Shown: positions 42,597-52,407, counted from the stretch's first letter. The stretch is 64,000 bases of DNA from CADEEN01 sp040384625 (GCA_040384625.1 JAZKIW010000071.1:1-64000); one strand, 5' to 3'. Notes: generated by a model from the letters alone, not told the origin. Numbers and translations: made by a program.

Positions 42597-42620
42597 CCAG
42601 CCCGACAGGGTCCAGGCGAC

Positions 42621-43193
42621 TCACTCGGCCAGCCAGTCCTTCAACTCGTCGGCATGCTCCTGCTCGTCGGCGAGGATGTCTTCGAGCAAGCGCCGGGTGG
42701 TCGAATCCTTGTCGCCGATCATCCCGATGATCTGGCTGTAGGTCTCGATGGCCACGCGCTCGGCGATCAGGTTGGAGCGGATCATGGCCTTCAGGTCGGC
42801 CGAGTCGTCGTAGGCAGCGTGGCTGCGCGTGCTCAGCGAGTCGGGCGAAAAGTCGGGCTCGCCACCGAGCTGGACGATGCGGCGTGCCAGCCGGTCGGCA
42901 TGCCCGGCCTCGGCATTGGCGTGGACCATGAACTCTTCGGCGATCTTCGGCGAGGCCAGGCCGTCGGCGGTGAAGTGGTGGCGCTTGTAGCGCAGCACGC
43001 AGATGAGCTCGGTGGCCAACGAGTCGTTCAGCAACTTGATGATGTCCTGGCGCCAGGGGCCGGAGTTGGGCGTCACGGCCCCTCGGTCAAGATTGCTGCG
43101 CGCCGCTTCGATCGCGCTTTCGTTCAGGACGAGGCGCTCGGGATCGGTCAAGGCAAGCTGCTTGACGTCGGCGGTTTCACTTCTATGGCCCAT
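42621..43193 (-). CDS. Ferritin-like (bacterioferritin-type) protein
   Basis: This 190-residue four-helix protein has ferritin/bacterioferritin ligands: a Glu in LATELICVLRY, the ExxH of NAEAGHADRLARRI, a Glu in NLIAERVAIETY and the ExxH of DEQEHADELKDWL. A ~35-residue N-terminal extension precedes the bundle. No haem-ligand Met is obvious in the usual place, so it may be a non-haem oxygen- or iron-binding ferritin-like protein. The SD GAGGAA precedes the ATG. Two YCCTACAG boxes (43251-43263 and 43299-43312) lie upstream, pointing at it. Confidence 0.85.
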   Translation of the reverse strand: MGHRSETADVKQLALTDPERLVLNESAIEAARSNLDRGAVTPNSGPWRQDIIKLLNDSLATELICVLRYKRHHFTADGLASPKIAEEFMVHANAEAGHADRLARRIVQLGGEPDFSPDSLSTRSHAAYDDSADLKAMIRSNLIAERVAIETYSQIIGMIGDKDSTTRRLLEDILADEQEHADELKDWLAE

Positions 43194-43250
43194 GGTGCTG
43201 ATTCCTCGTTGCGATGCTGGCCCCTGTGCCAGCGCACTGGGTCGATGAAG

Positions 43251-43263
43251 CGACTGTAGGAAT
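43251..43263 (-). promoter_or_regulatory. YCCTACAG box, proximal, ferritin-like gene
   Basis: ATTCCTACAGTCG reads on the minus strand, with its gene-proximal end about 57 bases from the ATG at 43193. It is one of 11 aligned boxes in this region. Confidence 0.5.
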
Positions 43264-43298
43264 GGCGAATCGGGTGCGGCATCGGTGCGGGGCGCCCG

Positions 43299-43312
43299 CG
43301 CCTGTAGGACAG
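43299..43312 (-). promoter_or_regulatory. YCCTACAG box, distal, ferritin-like gene
   Basis: CTGTCCTACAGGCG reads on the minus strand, about 105 bases before the ATG at 43193. It contains the dyad CTGT-N3-ACAG and is preceded by the GC-rich TGCGGCGC shared with other boxes. It lies between ndvB's stop and the ferritin-like gene. Confidence 0.55.
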
Positions 43313-43328
43313 CGCCGCACGCCGACGC

Positions 43329-46300
43329 TCAGCCCAGGGGAACCACGAAGCTGCTGTGGGCCGGAAGGCCGGCCAGGGCCAGCGTCTGGCCGGGCAGCAG
43401 GGTCCGCGTGACGCTGCCAGCGATCGTGGCCGTCGAGGCCGAGGCCGCCGCCTGCGGCGTGGCGCGCATGAGCAGGAAGTGCATCGTGCGACCCTCACGT
43501 GTCAGCGTCAGCTCCGCCTCGGGCCAATGCGAAGGCAGGCAGGGCATGAAGCACAGCTCGTCGGCCCCGAGGCGCAGGCCGAAGATCGATTCGATCGCGG
43601 CCCGGTGCATCCAGGCCGCGGCACCCGTGTACCAGCTCCAGCCGCCGCGGCCGACGTAGGGCGGCTGGGTGTAGACGTCGCCTGCCATCACATAGGGCTC
43701 GATGCCGTAGGCCGCGCCATGGCTGGCCTGGCGCGAGCGATGGGCCGGACTCAGGTAACTGAAGCTGCGCCAGACCTGGTCGATGTCGTCCGCGCTGCCC
43801 CGCTGCCGCGTCGCGTACTCAGCCTGTGCCATCAAGGCCCACACCGCGCCGTGCGAGTACTGCCCCCCGTTCTCGCGCACGCCCGGCGGGTAGGCCTGGA
43901 TGTAGCCGGCGCTGGGTTGCGCATGCAGCAGCGGTGGATCGAGCAGGCGCAGCAGGCCGGCCTCCCGATCAACCAGATGCGTCTGCACCGCCACCAGGGC
44001 CATGCGCTGCAGCGCCGGCGGCGCGGCGCCGGACAGCACGGCCCAGGCCTGCGCGATCAGGTCGATCCGGGCCTCGGCATTGGCATGCGAACCGAGCGGC
44101 TGGCCGTCGTCGAAGAAGGCGCGCTTGAACCACTGGCCATCCCACGCCGCGCCGTTCAGGGCCAGCTTCCAGCCGACTGCGGCGCGTTCCCAGCGCAGGG
44201 CGCGTTCCAGCTCGCCGCGTTGGCGCGCCACGGGGGCGAAGTCGGCCACCAGGCGACACAGGAACCAGCCCAGCCAGACTGACTCACCACGCCCCTCATG
44301 GCCGACGCGGTTCATGCCGTCGTTCCAGTCGCCCGTGCCCATCAGGGGCAGTCCGTGCACGCCCACCCGAAGGCTGCGGTCGATGGCGCGCGCCGCGTGT
44401 TCGTAGACCGAGGCTTCGTCGGCGCTGACCGTCGGCGTGTAGTAGGCGTCTTCCGCGCCTTCGGCGATCGCGGGTCCTTCGATGAAGGGCACGGCCTGGT
44501 CCAGCAGCGCAGCGTCGCCAGTGGCGCGAAGGTAGTGCACGCAGGCGTAGGGCAGCCACAGCAGGTCATCGGAGAAATGGGTGCGCACGCCGGCGCCGCC
44601 CGGTGCGTGCCACCAGTGCTGCACGTCGCCCTCGGCGAACTGGCGCGACGCGGCCAGCACGATCTGGTCGCGCAGCATCTCGGGCGCGGCCCAGACCAGG
44701 GCCATCGCGTCCTGCAACTGGTCGCGGAACCCAGTGGCGCCACCGGCCTGGTAGAAGCCGGCCTTGGCCCACAGCCGACACGACACCGTCTGGTACAGCA
44801 GCCAGCGGTTGACCATCGCGTCGAACAGGGGGTCGGGCGTCTTCACGACGCTGGCGCCGAGCAGCCGGGTCCAGTGACTGCGCACCTGCTCCAGGCGCGT
44901 CAGCGCGGCCGTTGCGGCGGCGCCGGTCGCAAGCTGCTGGGCTGCGTCGGCGCTTCCGGCATAGCCGAGCAGGAAGACCTGCTCGCTGGCCTCGCCAGCA
45001 CCCAGGACCAGGGGTACCGATAGCGCCGCGCAAGGATCGAGGCCGCTGCCGCTGCGCTGCCCGAAATGGTCGGGCAGCACCAGCCGGCCGCGGGCGTCGA
45101 ACAGTTCGCGCCGGTCGCAGGTCCAGTCTTCGACTTCCTGCGCCGCGCCGGCCAGGGCCAGGAAGGCCGTGCCATTGCCGAAGCCGGCGCTGCGCTCGCG
45201 CTGGGTGCATAGCAAGGCGCTGACCCCGGCCTCGGGCAGACGTTGGCGGAAGTGTGCGCAGTGCACGGTCGCGCGGTCGGCGCGGTTGGCGCCCATCAGC
45301 CACTCGGCGATGCCGACCACCCGCAACTGCAGGCTGCGGTGTCCGCGGTTGACGAGGCGGATGCGCACCTGCTTGACGCTGGTCTCCACGTCCACACACC
45401 AGGAAGCCGTTACCTCCAGATCGCCGCGACGGTGGCTGATGACGCTGTAGCCCTGGCCGTGCGCGACACGCCGGGTCAAGCCCGCGTCCGATGGCGCCAC
45501 GCTCCAGACCTCGCGTGTCCTGCGGTCCTGCAGCAGGAACCACTCGGAAGGCGGATCGGACACCGGGTCGTTGGACCAGGCGGTGAGCTGGTTCAGGCGG
45601 CTGTTCACGGCCCAGGTGTAGCCGCCCCCGGCTTCGGAGATCTGCGCCCCGAAGCTCGGGTTGGACAGCACATTGATCCAGGGCCGGGTCGGACGCAGCA
45701 GGGGGCCGACATCGAAGCGGAACTCCCCCGACGGGTGCGCGAACTCGCCCTCCGGCGCCGTCACGCCGTCCATCGCCGCCGGAGCCGCGACCAGTTCGGC
45801 GCTCGACGTGTCGTGGCGATCCTCGAAGGCCTGCTCGTGCAGGTCGTTCCAGGCCTGGACGTGATGCAGCAGCGGCCGCCCGTCGGCCTGCAGGCGCACG
45901 CGGGCGAGCGTCTGCAGGGTGCTCAGCTCATCGGCCGAGAGGTCGGCGCTGCGCAGCGCGTGGAAGCCCGTGCTGGTGCCGGAGCGGTTGCCTGGCAGGG
46001 CAGCGCTGTGCGCCTCGTGGCGTTCGCGCAGCGCCGCCAACTCGCGCTGCAGGGCCATCTGGTACGACGCGGGCTCGGCATTCAGCACCACCAGGTCGCA
46101 GGCGACCCCGCCCCAATCCCACAGGCGCAGCGCCTGGGCCAGTGCACGCAGCAGGCCCATCCCGGGCATGCCGCTGGCCGAGGCCAGCACGATCGGCCGG
46201 TCGCCCGATATGCCGAAGCGCCACAGCAGGCGTCGATCGCAGACCGCGGCGCCCGCATCGCGGCTGCGCTCGACGCTGCCGGGCTGCGGCCGCGTCACGC

Positions 46301-49300
46301 ACAGCACGAGGGCCGTGGTCAGCGACTGGATGGCGGCGAAGTTTTCGGCGCTGATGCCCAGCGCGCGCAAGCGGATGGCGGCCAGGGTGGCCGACATCAG
46401 CGAAGCGCGTTGGGCATGGCTCGGCTGGCGGTACTTGTCGATCACCGCATGCAGCACCTCGCGGCTGTCGGACGCCACGGTGGCGAAGGTCAAGCGCGCG
46501 CTCGCGTGCGGCGCCAGGCGCAGGCGCAGCATCAGCGCACACACCGGGTCCAGACCGGTGTCGAGGCGAACCGTGGCGCCGGCATCAACTGCGGGCAAGG
46601 CGTCGAACGCGCCGACCGGGTTGCCCGCATCCTGGTTGCGTCCGAGCCAGCGCTGGCGGTCGGTCTGAAGGTGCACGCTGATGACCTGCGGGTCGGCGTC
46701 GGCGATGAAGTGGGCCGCCAGCAAGGCCTGCTCGGTGGCCAGGCGTGGCTTGCGCTCGAACACCAGTGCGCGCTCCTCGGCCAGCCACTCGGCCTGCACG
46801 AACAACTTGCTGAAGGCCGGGTGTGCCTCGTCAGCCCGGGGGTCGGCCAGCGTCACCTCGAATGCCGACAGCAACTCGATCTCGAGCGTGCGCTCGCCCA
46901 GGTTGCGGATTTCGACCTGACGGAATTCGATGTCGTCTTCTGGGCTGACCCAGACCGTCGTGTGGGCCTGTAGCTCTGGCCAGGCCGCGTCGAAGCACAC
47001 GCGGTCGGCGTGGAAGGTGCTGCGGTAGTGCGCCGCCGCATCGGGCGCCGGGTGCTGGGTGATCGAGACCGCACGTGGCTGCTGGTCCCAGCGCAGGTAG
47101 AAGAAGCTGCCGTGGGCATCGCGCAGCGCATCGTCGCGCCAGCGCGTGATGCCGCTCTGGCCCCACCGGCTCCAGCCGGCGCCATTGGCGCGCAGCGACA
47201 CGCTGTAGCGCCCGTTGGACAGCACGTGGGTCGGCTCCAGCGCCGTTGCACCCGGCAGCACCTCGCGCAACAGGCCCGGCGCGCGTCGCAGCAGAGCCTG
47301 CGGCGGCGGACCGGCCGGCAACGCATGCAGCAGCGACACCTCGCGCGGGGCGCGTTCGTGCAGCAGCGAAGCCACCGCTTCAATGCGCTCGTTGGCCATG
47401 CCCCAGCGCTGCACCACGCCGTCGAAAAGGGCATTGGCCAGAGCGACGATGGTCATGCCCTGGTGGTGCGACATGAAGGTGTCCACGGGCTTGAACAGGC
47501 CGCTGTCGGTCTGGCGTGCGGGCGTGTAGTCCAGGGCCTCGATGAAGCCGTAGCGCGAGCGCGCCGCCAGGGCGTCGAGCGCCGCGAAGTTGCGCTGCGC
47601 CCGATGCGGTGCGATCTGTGCCGCCAGGGCCGTCGCGTAGGGCGCGATGACCAGTTCGTCGGGTGGCGTACGGCGCAACGCTAGACGCGGCACCCCCTGC
47701 GGCGCGTACTGGTAGGCCAGGGTGTGGTCGCTGGCGGCGTAGGCCGATTCCGAGATACCCCAGGGCACCTGGTGCGCACGGGCGAACGCGATCTGCTCGC
47801 GCAGCGCGGCATGGCCGGCTTCGCACAACACGCTGCCGTGTGGCTCGTCGAGCATCAGGGTCGGCATCAGGTACTCGAACATCGAGCCCGACCAGGAGCG
47901 CAGGCCGGCCTGGCTGCCGACGGCATAGAACGGCCGGCCGAGCGCGGCCCAGTGGCTGACGGGCACGTCGCCCTTGGCGATCGCCAGCAGGCTGGTGAGG
48001 CGCGACTCTGAAGCCAGCAGGTCGTAGAAGCCGGCGTCGAGCTGCTGCTCGGCGACGCGGTAGCCGATGTGGAACAGATGGCGGCGTCGGTGGTAGAGGA
48101 AGCTGAAGTCGCTTTCCCACGCCAACGCTTCGCAGCGCGCAGCCACCGCATGCAGGCGCTGCAGCGTGGCGGCGTCGGCCGGCCCGTCGGGGGGCGCTTC
48201 GCGGCAGGCCTGGGCCAGCGCGAGCAGGTGGCCGCTCAGGTTGCCGCTGTCGACGGTGGAGACGTACATCGGCAGCAGCGGCGCGCAACTCTGCGTGTCG
48301 TACCAGTTCAGGAAGTGGCCGCGATGCCGCTCCAGCGTGGCCAGGGTGGCCAGCGTGGCCTCCAGGCGCGCCAGCAACTGCGGCGTGTCGATCCAGCCGA
48401 AGCGGCGCGCGCAGGCACTGGCCAGCAGGTACAGGCCGATGTTGGTCGGCGAGGTGCGGTGCGCGACGATGTCGTAGGGCGCAGTCTGCAGGTTGTCGGG
48501 CGGCAGATGGTGGTCCTCCGGCCCGACGCAGCGCTCGAAGAACTGCCAGGTGTCGCGCGCGATGCCTTCGAGGTAGGCGCGGTCGGTGGCGGGCAGGGCG
48601 ACGTCCTTGCGCGCCGGGCGCGGCCGGCTGACCCACCAGGTCCAGACCGGTGCGGCGGCCCACAACAGACACAGCGCCGAGGCCAGCGCCAAGTACTGTG
48701 AGCCGCTGGCCAGCAAGGCGCCGAACAGCAGCAGCGCCAGCAGCGGTTCGGCGGCGTGCCGGCGCACGAGTGCAGCGAACGCGGTCGAGGCCTGGGCCTG
48801 GGCGGCGGCGGCCGTGGTCCATTGCAGCAGATGGCGCTGGCTGACCGTCATGCGGTACAGCGCGCGCCCGATGGCATCGAGTGCCGCCCGTGCATGCTGC
48901 AGCAGCAGCGCGATCTGCCACAGCCCGGCCCAGCCGGCACGCCCCAGATCGGTGGCGGCACGACGGTAGAAGTGGCGTTTGGCCAGGTCGTCGCGGCTGG
49001 GCGAGAAGCCGGCCATGGCGCCCATCAAGGGCCCGGCGAAAAACGCGGCGCCGATCAGGGCCAGGGCCGCCCAAGGCGAGAGTCCGTGACCGCTCAACGC
49101 GAGTAGCAACAGCGCCAGCGACATCGGCGCCACCAGGGAGCGGCGCAGGTTGTCGAACATCTTCCAACGATTGATCGCGCGCAGGCGGTAGCGTGACGGA
49201 TCGAACAGGAAAGGCAGCAACTGCCAGTCGCCGCGCATCCAGCGGTGCACGCGGGATGCGGCCACGTCGGCATGGAAGGGGGCGTCTTCTATGACCGTGA

Positions 49301-51632
49301 TGTCGGTCACCGCGGCACACCGGGCGATCGAGCCCTCGAGCAGGTCGTGGCTCAGCACCCGGCCCGGTGGCAGACGGCCGCCCAGCACGGCGTGCATGGC
49401 GTGCACGTTGAGCAGGCCCTTGCCGGAGAAGCTGCCTTCGCCGAAGAGGTCCTGGTAGACCTCCGAGGTCGCGGCGCTGTAGGGGTCGATGCCGCACTGC
49501 CCGGCGAACAGCCAGTGGAAGAGCGTGAAGTCGCGCGGCGCCGGCAGCGGCGTCACGACGCGCGGCTGCAGGATGCCGTAGCCGCCGACTACGCTAAGCC
49601 CGTCGGCCGACAGACGCGGCTGGTTGTGCGGATGCGCTGCCACGCCGACCAGCTCGCGCAAGCGGCCGGGGGGCAGTTGCGTGTCGCTGTCGAGCGTGAC
49701 GACATAGCGCGTGTCGTCGGCGATGCGCGAGCAGTCGCCCAGGTCGAGAAAGGCCGCGCCGCCGGAGCCTGGCTGCGCGAGGGTGGCGATCAGTTGTTCG
49801 AGCTTGCCGCGCTTGCGCTCCCAGCCGATCCAGCGCTGTTCGGTCTCGCTGAAGCCGCGCGCGCGGTGCAGCAGGATGAAGCGAGGTGTGGCATCGGCTT
49901 CCTCGCTCCCGCGCGGATAGCGCAGGTTGAGGGCGCGGATGCTTTCCACGGCCCCAGCCAGCAGGGCATCGTCCGTCGCCATCAGCGCGCTGTCGGCATC
50001 GGCCCAGTCGGTCAGCAAGGCGAACTGCGCGTGACGCTCCGGGTTGGCGAGGTGGTGCAGCAGCAGGCGATGCGCGAGCGCGGCAGTCGACTCCTCGTCG
50101 CCGAGCATGCCGGGTATCACGACCATGACCCGGTGCTCGGGTGGGATGCCACCCGCCAGGGCCAGACGGGGCACGTGGGCCGGCCGCGCCGATTCGCTGA
50201 CCAGGCGGTTGATCACGGCCACCAGGGCCTCGCTGGCCGGAAAGAGCATCAGACCGGCGGCCAGGGCCTGCAGCCACAACGACGCATCGGCCGGCGCGGC
50301 CATCTGATGGCGCCAGAGCATCCAGGCCACGAGACCCAGCGTGCCCAGCACGACCGTGCCCAGGTACGCCGGCAGGGCCAACCGCCGCACGCTCGCCTGC
50401 ACGGGCTGGCGCAGGCGTTCATGCAAGCCGAGTGCCCGAACCAGGGCCGGGCGGCCGGGACCGTTCAGCCAGTGACCGGCGGCCGTGCGCCGCACATCCG
50501 TTTCCCCTTTGGGATCCGTGGCCGCGGCCGAACGCATCAACTCGAGCAGGGAGTGCGCTACGTCGAGCTCGCTCCGGCCGCCGGCGCGCGCCAGGCGCTC
50601 GATCGCGTGCAGGGTCAGATCGCGGGTGGCGGTGTGTTCGGCCTCGAACACCGGCGAGTCCAGCATCAGGCGCATCAACGCACTGCTGCGGGCGACGATG
50701 TCGGACCAGTCGGCGTCGCCGATCGCGCGCAGCGAGGTCACGGCATTGCTGACGCTCAGGTTGTCTGCGGCCTGGTCGGCGCTCTGCTGGGTCTGTACCG
50801 CGGCGGCATCGGGCAGCGCATTGCGCAACCAGTCGAGCTGCGCCGCGTGACGCTCTGCCGCTTCAGGGCCTCGACCGTCCTGCAGGCGCTGTGCCATCTG
50901 GGCCAGGAACATGCGCCCGACGCCGCGCTGGTCGAGCAGGCGCAGCACCTGTTCCAGTGCCGGCACCGGAAAGGCATCGATGCGGTCGCAGCACAGATTG
51001 GCCACTTCGCGCGCCGCCTTGTTGCAGGCCACGCGCTCGGCCAGCCGGCGCAGGTTTTCGATCAGCATCACGCGCAGCGTGGTCGGCAGGGCCCACATCT
51101 CGGCCAGGTTCAGTTCGCGTGTTTCCTGGTAGGCGGTGAGGAACTGCACCAGCAGGTCTTCGTCGAAGGCGCCGTCGGTGTGGGCGACGAAAGCCCAGGC
51201 CACGCCGTACACGCGCGGCAGCCCCGCCAGAGGCTCGTCGATCAGTACCGGCAGGGCACGGAAGTAGCGCGGCGGCAGGCCCTTGTGGACTTCCTCGAGC
51301 TGAGCTTCGATGAGGTGGAAGTTGTCGAGCAGCCACTCGGCGGCGGGACTGATGTCGTAGCCCGTGGCCGCCTGCACGCCGATGTAGTGATGCGCTTCGC
51401 GCAGCGCGCGGATGTTGCTGCGCAGGCGCGGAAAGAAGCTGCCTCGACCCCACTTCGTGGCTCTGGCCGCGCGGTGGGTGTCACCGAGGCTGCGCCCGTG
51501 CTGTGCAAATCGTTGCGGGCCGAAGATCTCCGAGCGGATCGGCGGTGGCACCGCGCCGCGCGAACCATCCAGGATGGCGCACAGCTCGGGTCGGGCTTGC
51601 GGGATCAGGCGCAGCAGATCACGCTGCGCCAT
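43329..51632 (-). CDS. ndvB: Cyclic beta-1,2-glucan synthase (GT84/GH94 family), NdvB-like
   Basis: This giant 2767-residue inner-membrane enzyme is close in length to NdvB and Cgs (about 2830-2870). Two helices lie at about 417-438 and 447-474, then a glycosyltransferase domain with YVVTLDSDTQLPPG near 642 (candidate DxD) and RWMRGDWQLLPF. Further helices are at about 831-872 and 960-1001. A glucoamylase-like domain (about 1030-1410) and two carbohydrate-binding beta domains (about 1480 and 1980) follow, and a C-terminal GH94 phosphorylase domain has GTGDWNDGMN near 2434. It makes, lengthens and cyclises periplasmic glucans for osmoadaptation. It starts 3 bases after an 80-residue membrane ORF and lacks its own SD. 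Confidence 0.93.
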   Translation of the reverse strand: MAQRDLLRLIPQARPELCAILDGSRGAVPPPIRSEIFGPQRFAQHGRSLGDTHRAARATKWGRGSFFPRLRSNIRALREAHHYIGVQAATGYDISPAAEWLLDNFHLIEAQLEEVHKGLPPRYFRALPVLIDEPLAGLPRVYGVAWAFVAHTDGAFDEDLLVQFLTAYQETRELNLAEMWALPTTLRVMLIENLRRLAERVACNKAAREVANLCCDRIDAFPVPALEQVLRLLDQRGVGRMFLAQMAQRLQDGRGPEAAERHAAQLDWLRNALPDAAAVQTQQSADQAADNLSVSNAVTSLRAIGDADWSDIVARSSALMRLMLDSPVFEAEHTATRDLTLHAIERLARAGGRSELDVAHSLLELMRSAAATDPKGETDVRRTAAGHWLNGPGRPALVRALGLHERLRQPVQASVRRLALPAYLGTVVLGTLGLVAWMLWRHQMAAPADASLWLQALAAGLMLFPASEALVAVINRLVSESARPAHVPRLALAGGIPPEHRVMVVIPGMLGDEESTAALAHRLLLHHLANPERHAQFALLTDWADADSALMATDDALLAGAVESIRALNLRYPRGSEEADATPRFILLHRARGFSETEQRWIGWERKRGKLEQLIATLAQPGSGGAAFLDLGDCSRIADDTRYVVTLDSDTQLPPGRLRELVGVAAHPHNQPRLSADGLSVVGGYGILQPRVVTPLPAPRDFTLFHWLFAGQCGIDPYSAATSEVYQDLFGEGSFSGKGLLNVHAMHAVLGGRLPPGRVLSHDLLEGSIARCAAVTDITVIEDAPFHADVAASRVHRWMRGDWQLLPFLFDPSRYRLRAINRWKMFDNLRRSLVAPMSLALLLLALSGHGLSPWAALALIGAAFFAGPLMGAMAGFSPSRDDLAKRHFYRRAATDLGRAGWAGLWQIALLLQHARAALDAIGRALYRMTVSQRHLLQWTTAAAAQAQASTAFAALVRRHAAEPLLALLLFGALLASGSQYLALASALCLLWAAAPVWTWWVSRPRPARKDVALPATDRAYLEGIARDTWQFFERCVGPEDHHLPPDNLQTAPYDIVAHRTSPTNIGLYLLASACARRFGWIDTPQLLARLEATLATLATLERHRGHFLNWYDTQSCAPLLPMYVSTVDSGNLSGHLLALAQACREAPPDGPADAATLQRLHAVAARCEALAWESDFSFLYHRRRHLFHIGYRVAEQQLDAGFYDLLASESRLTSLLAIAKGDVPVSHWAALGRPFYAVGSQAGLRSWSGSMFEYLMPTLMLDEPHGSVLCEAGHAALREQIAFARAHQVPWGISESAYAASDHTLAYQYAPQGVPRLALRRTPPDELVIAPYATALAAQIAPHRAQRNFAALDALAARSRYGFIEALDYTPARQTDSGLFKPVDTFMSHHQGMTIVALANALFDGVVQRWGMANERIEAVASLLHERAPREVSLLHALPAGPPPQALLRRAPGLLREVLPGATALEPTHVLSNGRYSVSLRANGAGWSRWGQSGITRWRDDALRDAHGSFFYLRWDQQPRAVSITQHPAPDAAAHYRSTFHADRVCFDAAWPELQAHTTVWVSPEDDIEFRQVEIRNLGERTLEIELLSAFEVTLADPRADEAHPAFSKLFVQAEWLAEERALVFERKPRLATEQALLAAHFIADADPQVISVHLQTDRQRWLGRNQDAGNPVGAFDALPAVDAGATVRLDTGLDPVCALMLRLRLAPHASARLTFATVASDSREVLHAVIDKYRQPSHAQRASLMSATLAAIRLRALGISAENFAAIQSLTTALVLCVTRPQPGSVERSRDAGAAVCDRRLLWRFGISGDRPIVLASASGMPGMGLLRALAQALRLWDWGGVACDLVVLNAEPASYQMALQRELAALRERHEAHSAALPGNRSGTSTGFHALRSADLSADELSTLQTLARVRLQADGRPLLHHVQAWNDLHEQAFEDRHDTSSAELVAAPAAMDGVTAPEGEFAHPSGEFRFDVGPLLRPTRPWINVLSNPSFGAQISEAGGGYTWAVNSRLNQLTAWSNDPVSDPPSEWFLLQDRRTREVWSVAPSDAGLTRRVAHGQGYSVISHRRGDLEVTASWCVDVETSVKQVRIRLVNRGHRSLQLRVVGIAEWLMGANRADRATVHCAHFRQRLPEAGVSALLCTQRERSAGFGNGTAFLALAGAAQEVEDWTCDRRELFDARGRLVLPDHFGQRSGSGLDPCAALSVPLVLGAGEASEQVFLLGYAGSADAAQQLATGAAATAALTRLEQVRSHWTRLLGASVVKTPDPLFDAMVNRWLLYQTVSCRLWAKAGFYQAGGATGFRDQLQDAMALVWAAPEMLRDQIVLAASRQFAEGDVQHWWHAPGGAGVRTHFSDDLLWLPYACVHYLRATGDAALLDQAVPFIEGPAIAEGAEDAYYTPTVSADEASVYEHAARAIDRSLRVGVHGLPLMGTGDWNDGMNRVGHEGRGESVWLGWFLCRLVADFAPVARQRGELERALRWERAAVGWKLALNGAAWDGQWFKRAFFDDGQPLGSHANAEARIDLIAQAWAVLSGAAPPALQRMALVAVQTHLVDREAGLLRLLDPPLLHAQPSAGYIQAYPPGVRENGGQYSHGAVWALMAQAEYATRQRGSADDIDQVWRSFSYLSPAHRSRQASHGAAYGIEPYVMAGDVYTQPPYVGRGGWSWYTGAAAWMHRAAIESIFGLRLGADELCFMPCLPSHWPEAELTLTREGRTMHFLLMRATPQAAASASTATIAGSVTRTLLPGQTLALAGLPAHSSFVVPLG

Positions 51633-51635
51633 GAC

Positions 51636-51878
51636 TCAGGACAGTGCCAGGCTGCCGCCGATCAACACAGACGCCACCACCAGTGTGGTGACGAAGCGCG
51701 GCGCGACGAAGCGGTGAACCGCATCGGCCGCGCAGTGCAGGGCATACAGACGACCGGTCAAGGCACGGCAATGGGCCAGGTGCTCACCCAGCGCGCTCGT
51801 CTCCGTCGGGAGGTTGTCGGCGTCAGTGGCAAAGGAAGAGGTGCTCCAGCGCGGACCGGCAGCGACTTCGATGTTCAT
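51636..51878 (-). CDS. Small single-span membrane protein coupled to ndvB
   Basis: This 80-residue protein has a hydrophilic N-terminal ~55 residues and one C-terminal hydrophobic helix (about 62-79, FVTTLVVASVLIGGSLAL). It ends 3 bases before the ndvB ATG. ndvB has no evident SD, whereas this ORF has GGAG 8 bases before its ATG, so translational coupling is likely. I recognise no family. Two boxes upstream (51996-52008 and 52020-52032) point to it. It could be a small accessory subunit or just a leader ORF. Confidence 0.62.
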   Translation of the reverse strand: MNIEVAAGPRWSTSSFATDADNLPTETSALGEHLAHCRALTGRLYALHCAADAVHRFVAPRFVTTLVVASVLIGGSLALS

Positions 51879-51995
51879 GAATGGCTCCGCGAGTGCAGCC
51901 TTGAGGGCCGCATGAAAAGTAGGGTCTGTGTTTGGACTGGTCGGCCGCAGGGCGGCCGGTCAGCATCGCGTAGCGTAGGCAAAGCGGCCCCGCCC

Positions 51996-52008
51996 GTCTG
52001 TCGGACAG
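51996..52008 (-). promoter_or_regulatory. YCCTACAG box, proximal, ndvB operon
   Basis: TGTCCGACAGACG reads on the minus strand, about 117 bases before the ATG at 51878. It contains the dyad CTGT-N3-ACAG and has G instead of T at the fourth core position. Confidence 0.5.
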
Positions 52009-52019
52009 GGCCCACCGGG

Positions 52020-52032
52020 CCTTGTAGGACGG
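52020..52032 (-). promoter_or_regulatory. YCCTACAG box, distal, ndvB operon
   Basis: CCGTCCTACAAGC reads on the minus strand, 24 bases upstream of the proximal box, and is preceded by GCGCGGCGC as at the ferritin-like gene. It lies just after the stop of the glycine-zipper lipoprotein gene. Confidence 0.5.
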
Positions 52033-52044
52033 AGCGCCGCGCGC

Positions 52045-52266
52045 TTACTTCTTGTTAGGATCGATCTGGTTGCCGATCACGCCACCGACGGCTGCGCCGC
52101 CGACGGTACCGACCGTGCTGCCGCCTGTGAGGACGGCGCCGGCGACGCCGCCGATGGCCGCGCCAGCGGCGGTGTTCTTGTCACGGGTAGACATGCCGCT
52201 GCAGGCGCCGAGCACGGAAGCAGCGATCGAGGCCATGGCGATGGTTTGGATGAGGCGATTGGTCAT
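52045..52266 (-). CDS. Glycine-zipper lipoprotein (OsmB-like)
   Basis: This 73-residue protein has a lipoprotein signal with lipobox LGAC (Cys22), then a glycine-zipper region with repeated GxxxG (AAGAAIGGVAGAVLTGG, GGAAVGGVIGNQI). It resembles OsmB/SlyB-type small outer-membrane lipoproteins that are induced by osmotic or envelope stress. The SD AAGGAGTTC is strong. A box at 52395-52407 lies about 129 bases upstream. The exact function is unknown. Confidence 0.85.
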   Translation of the reverse strand: MTNRLIQTIAMASIAASVLGACSGMSTRDKNTAAGAAIGGVAGAVLTGGSTVGTVGGAAVGGVIGNQIDPNKK

Positions 52267-52394
52267 GATGAACTCCTTGAAGTGGCAGAAAAGAACTTCT
52301 GTCCCACGTCATCGGTGCTGAAGCATCCCGCTTGGCGTGCGATGAGCCATCTTCAGTGCAATGCCACCCGGCCCGAATCAGGCGTCAACGCGCT

Positions 52395-52407
52395 GGTGTG
52401 TAGGAAA
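52395..52407 (-). promoter_or_regulatory. YCCTACAG box, glycine-zipper lipoprotein gene
   Basis: TTTCCTACACACC reads on the minus strand, about 129 bases before the ATG at 52266, preceded by TGCGGCC. It lies in the gap shared with the divergent alternative-oxidase gene. Confidence 0.45.

Noticed and set aside
47380..49497. A 705-codon minus-strand frame inside ndvB
   Set aside because: It overlaps ndvB in a different phase, is Arg-rich and has no domain. The NdvB frame has all the glycosyltransferase and glucoamylase motifs.
49245..52058. A 937-codon open frame on the plus strand opposite ndvB
   Set aside because: It is antisense to the NdvB coding sequence, with compositionally biased residues (Arg, Ala, Gln, His) and no recognisable domain. 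It is a GC-rich shadow frame.
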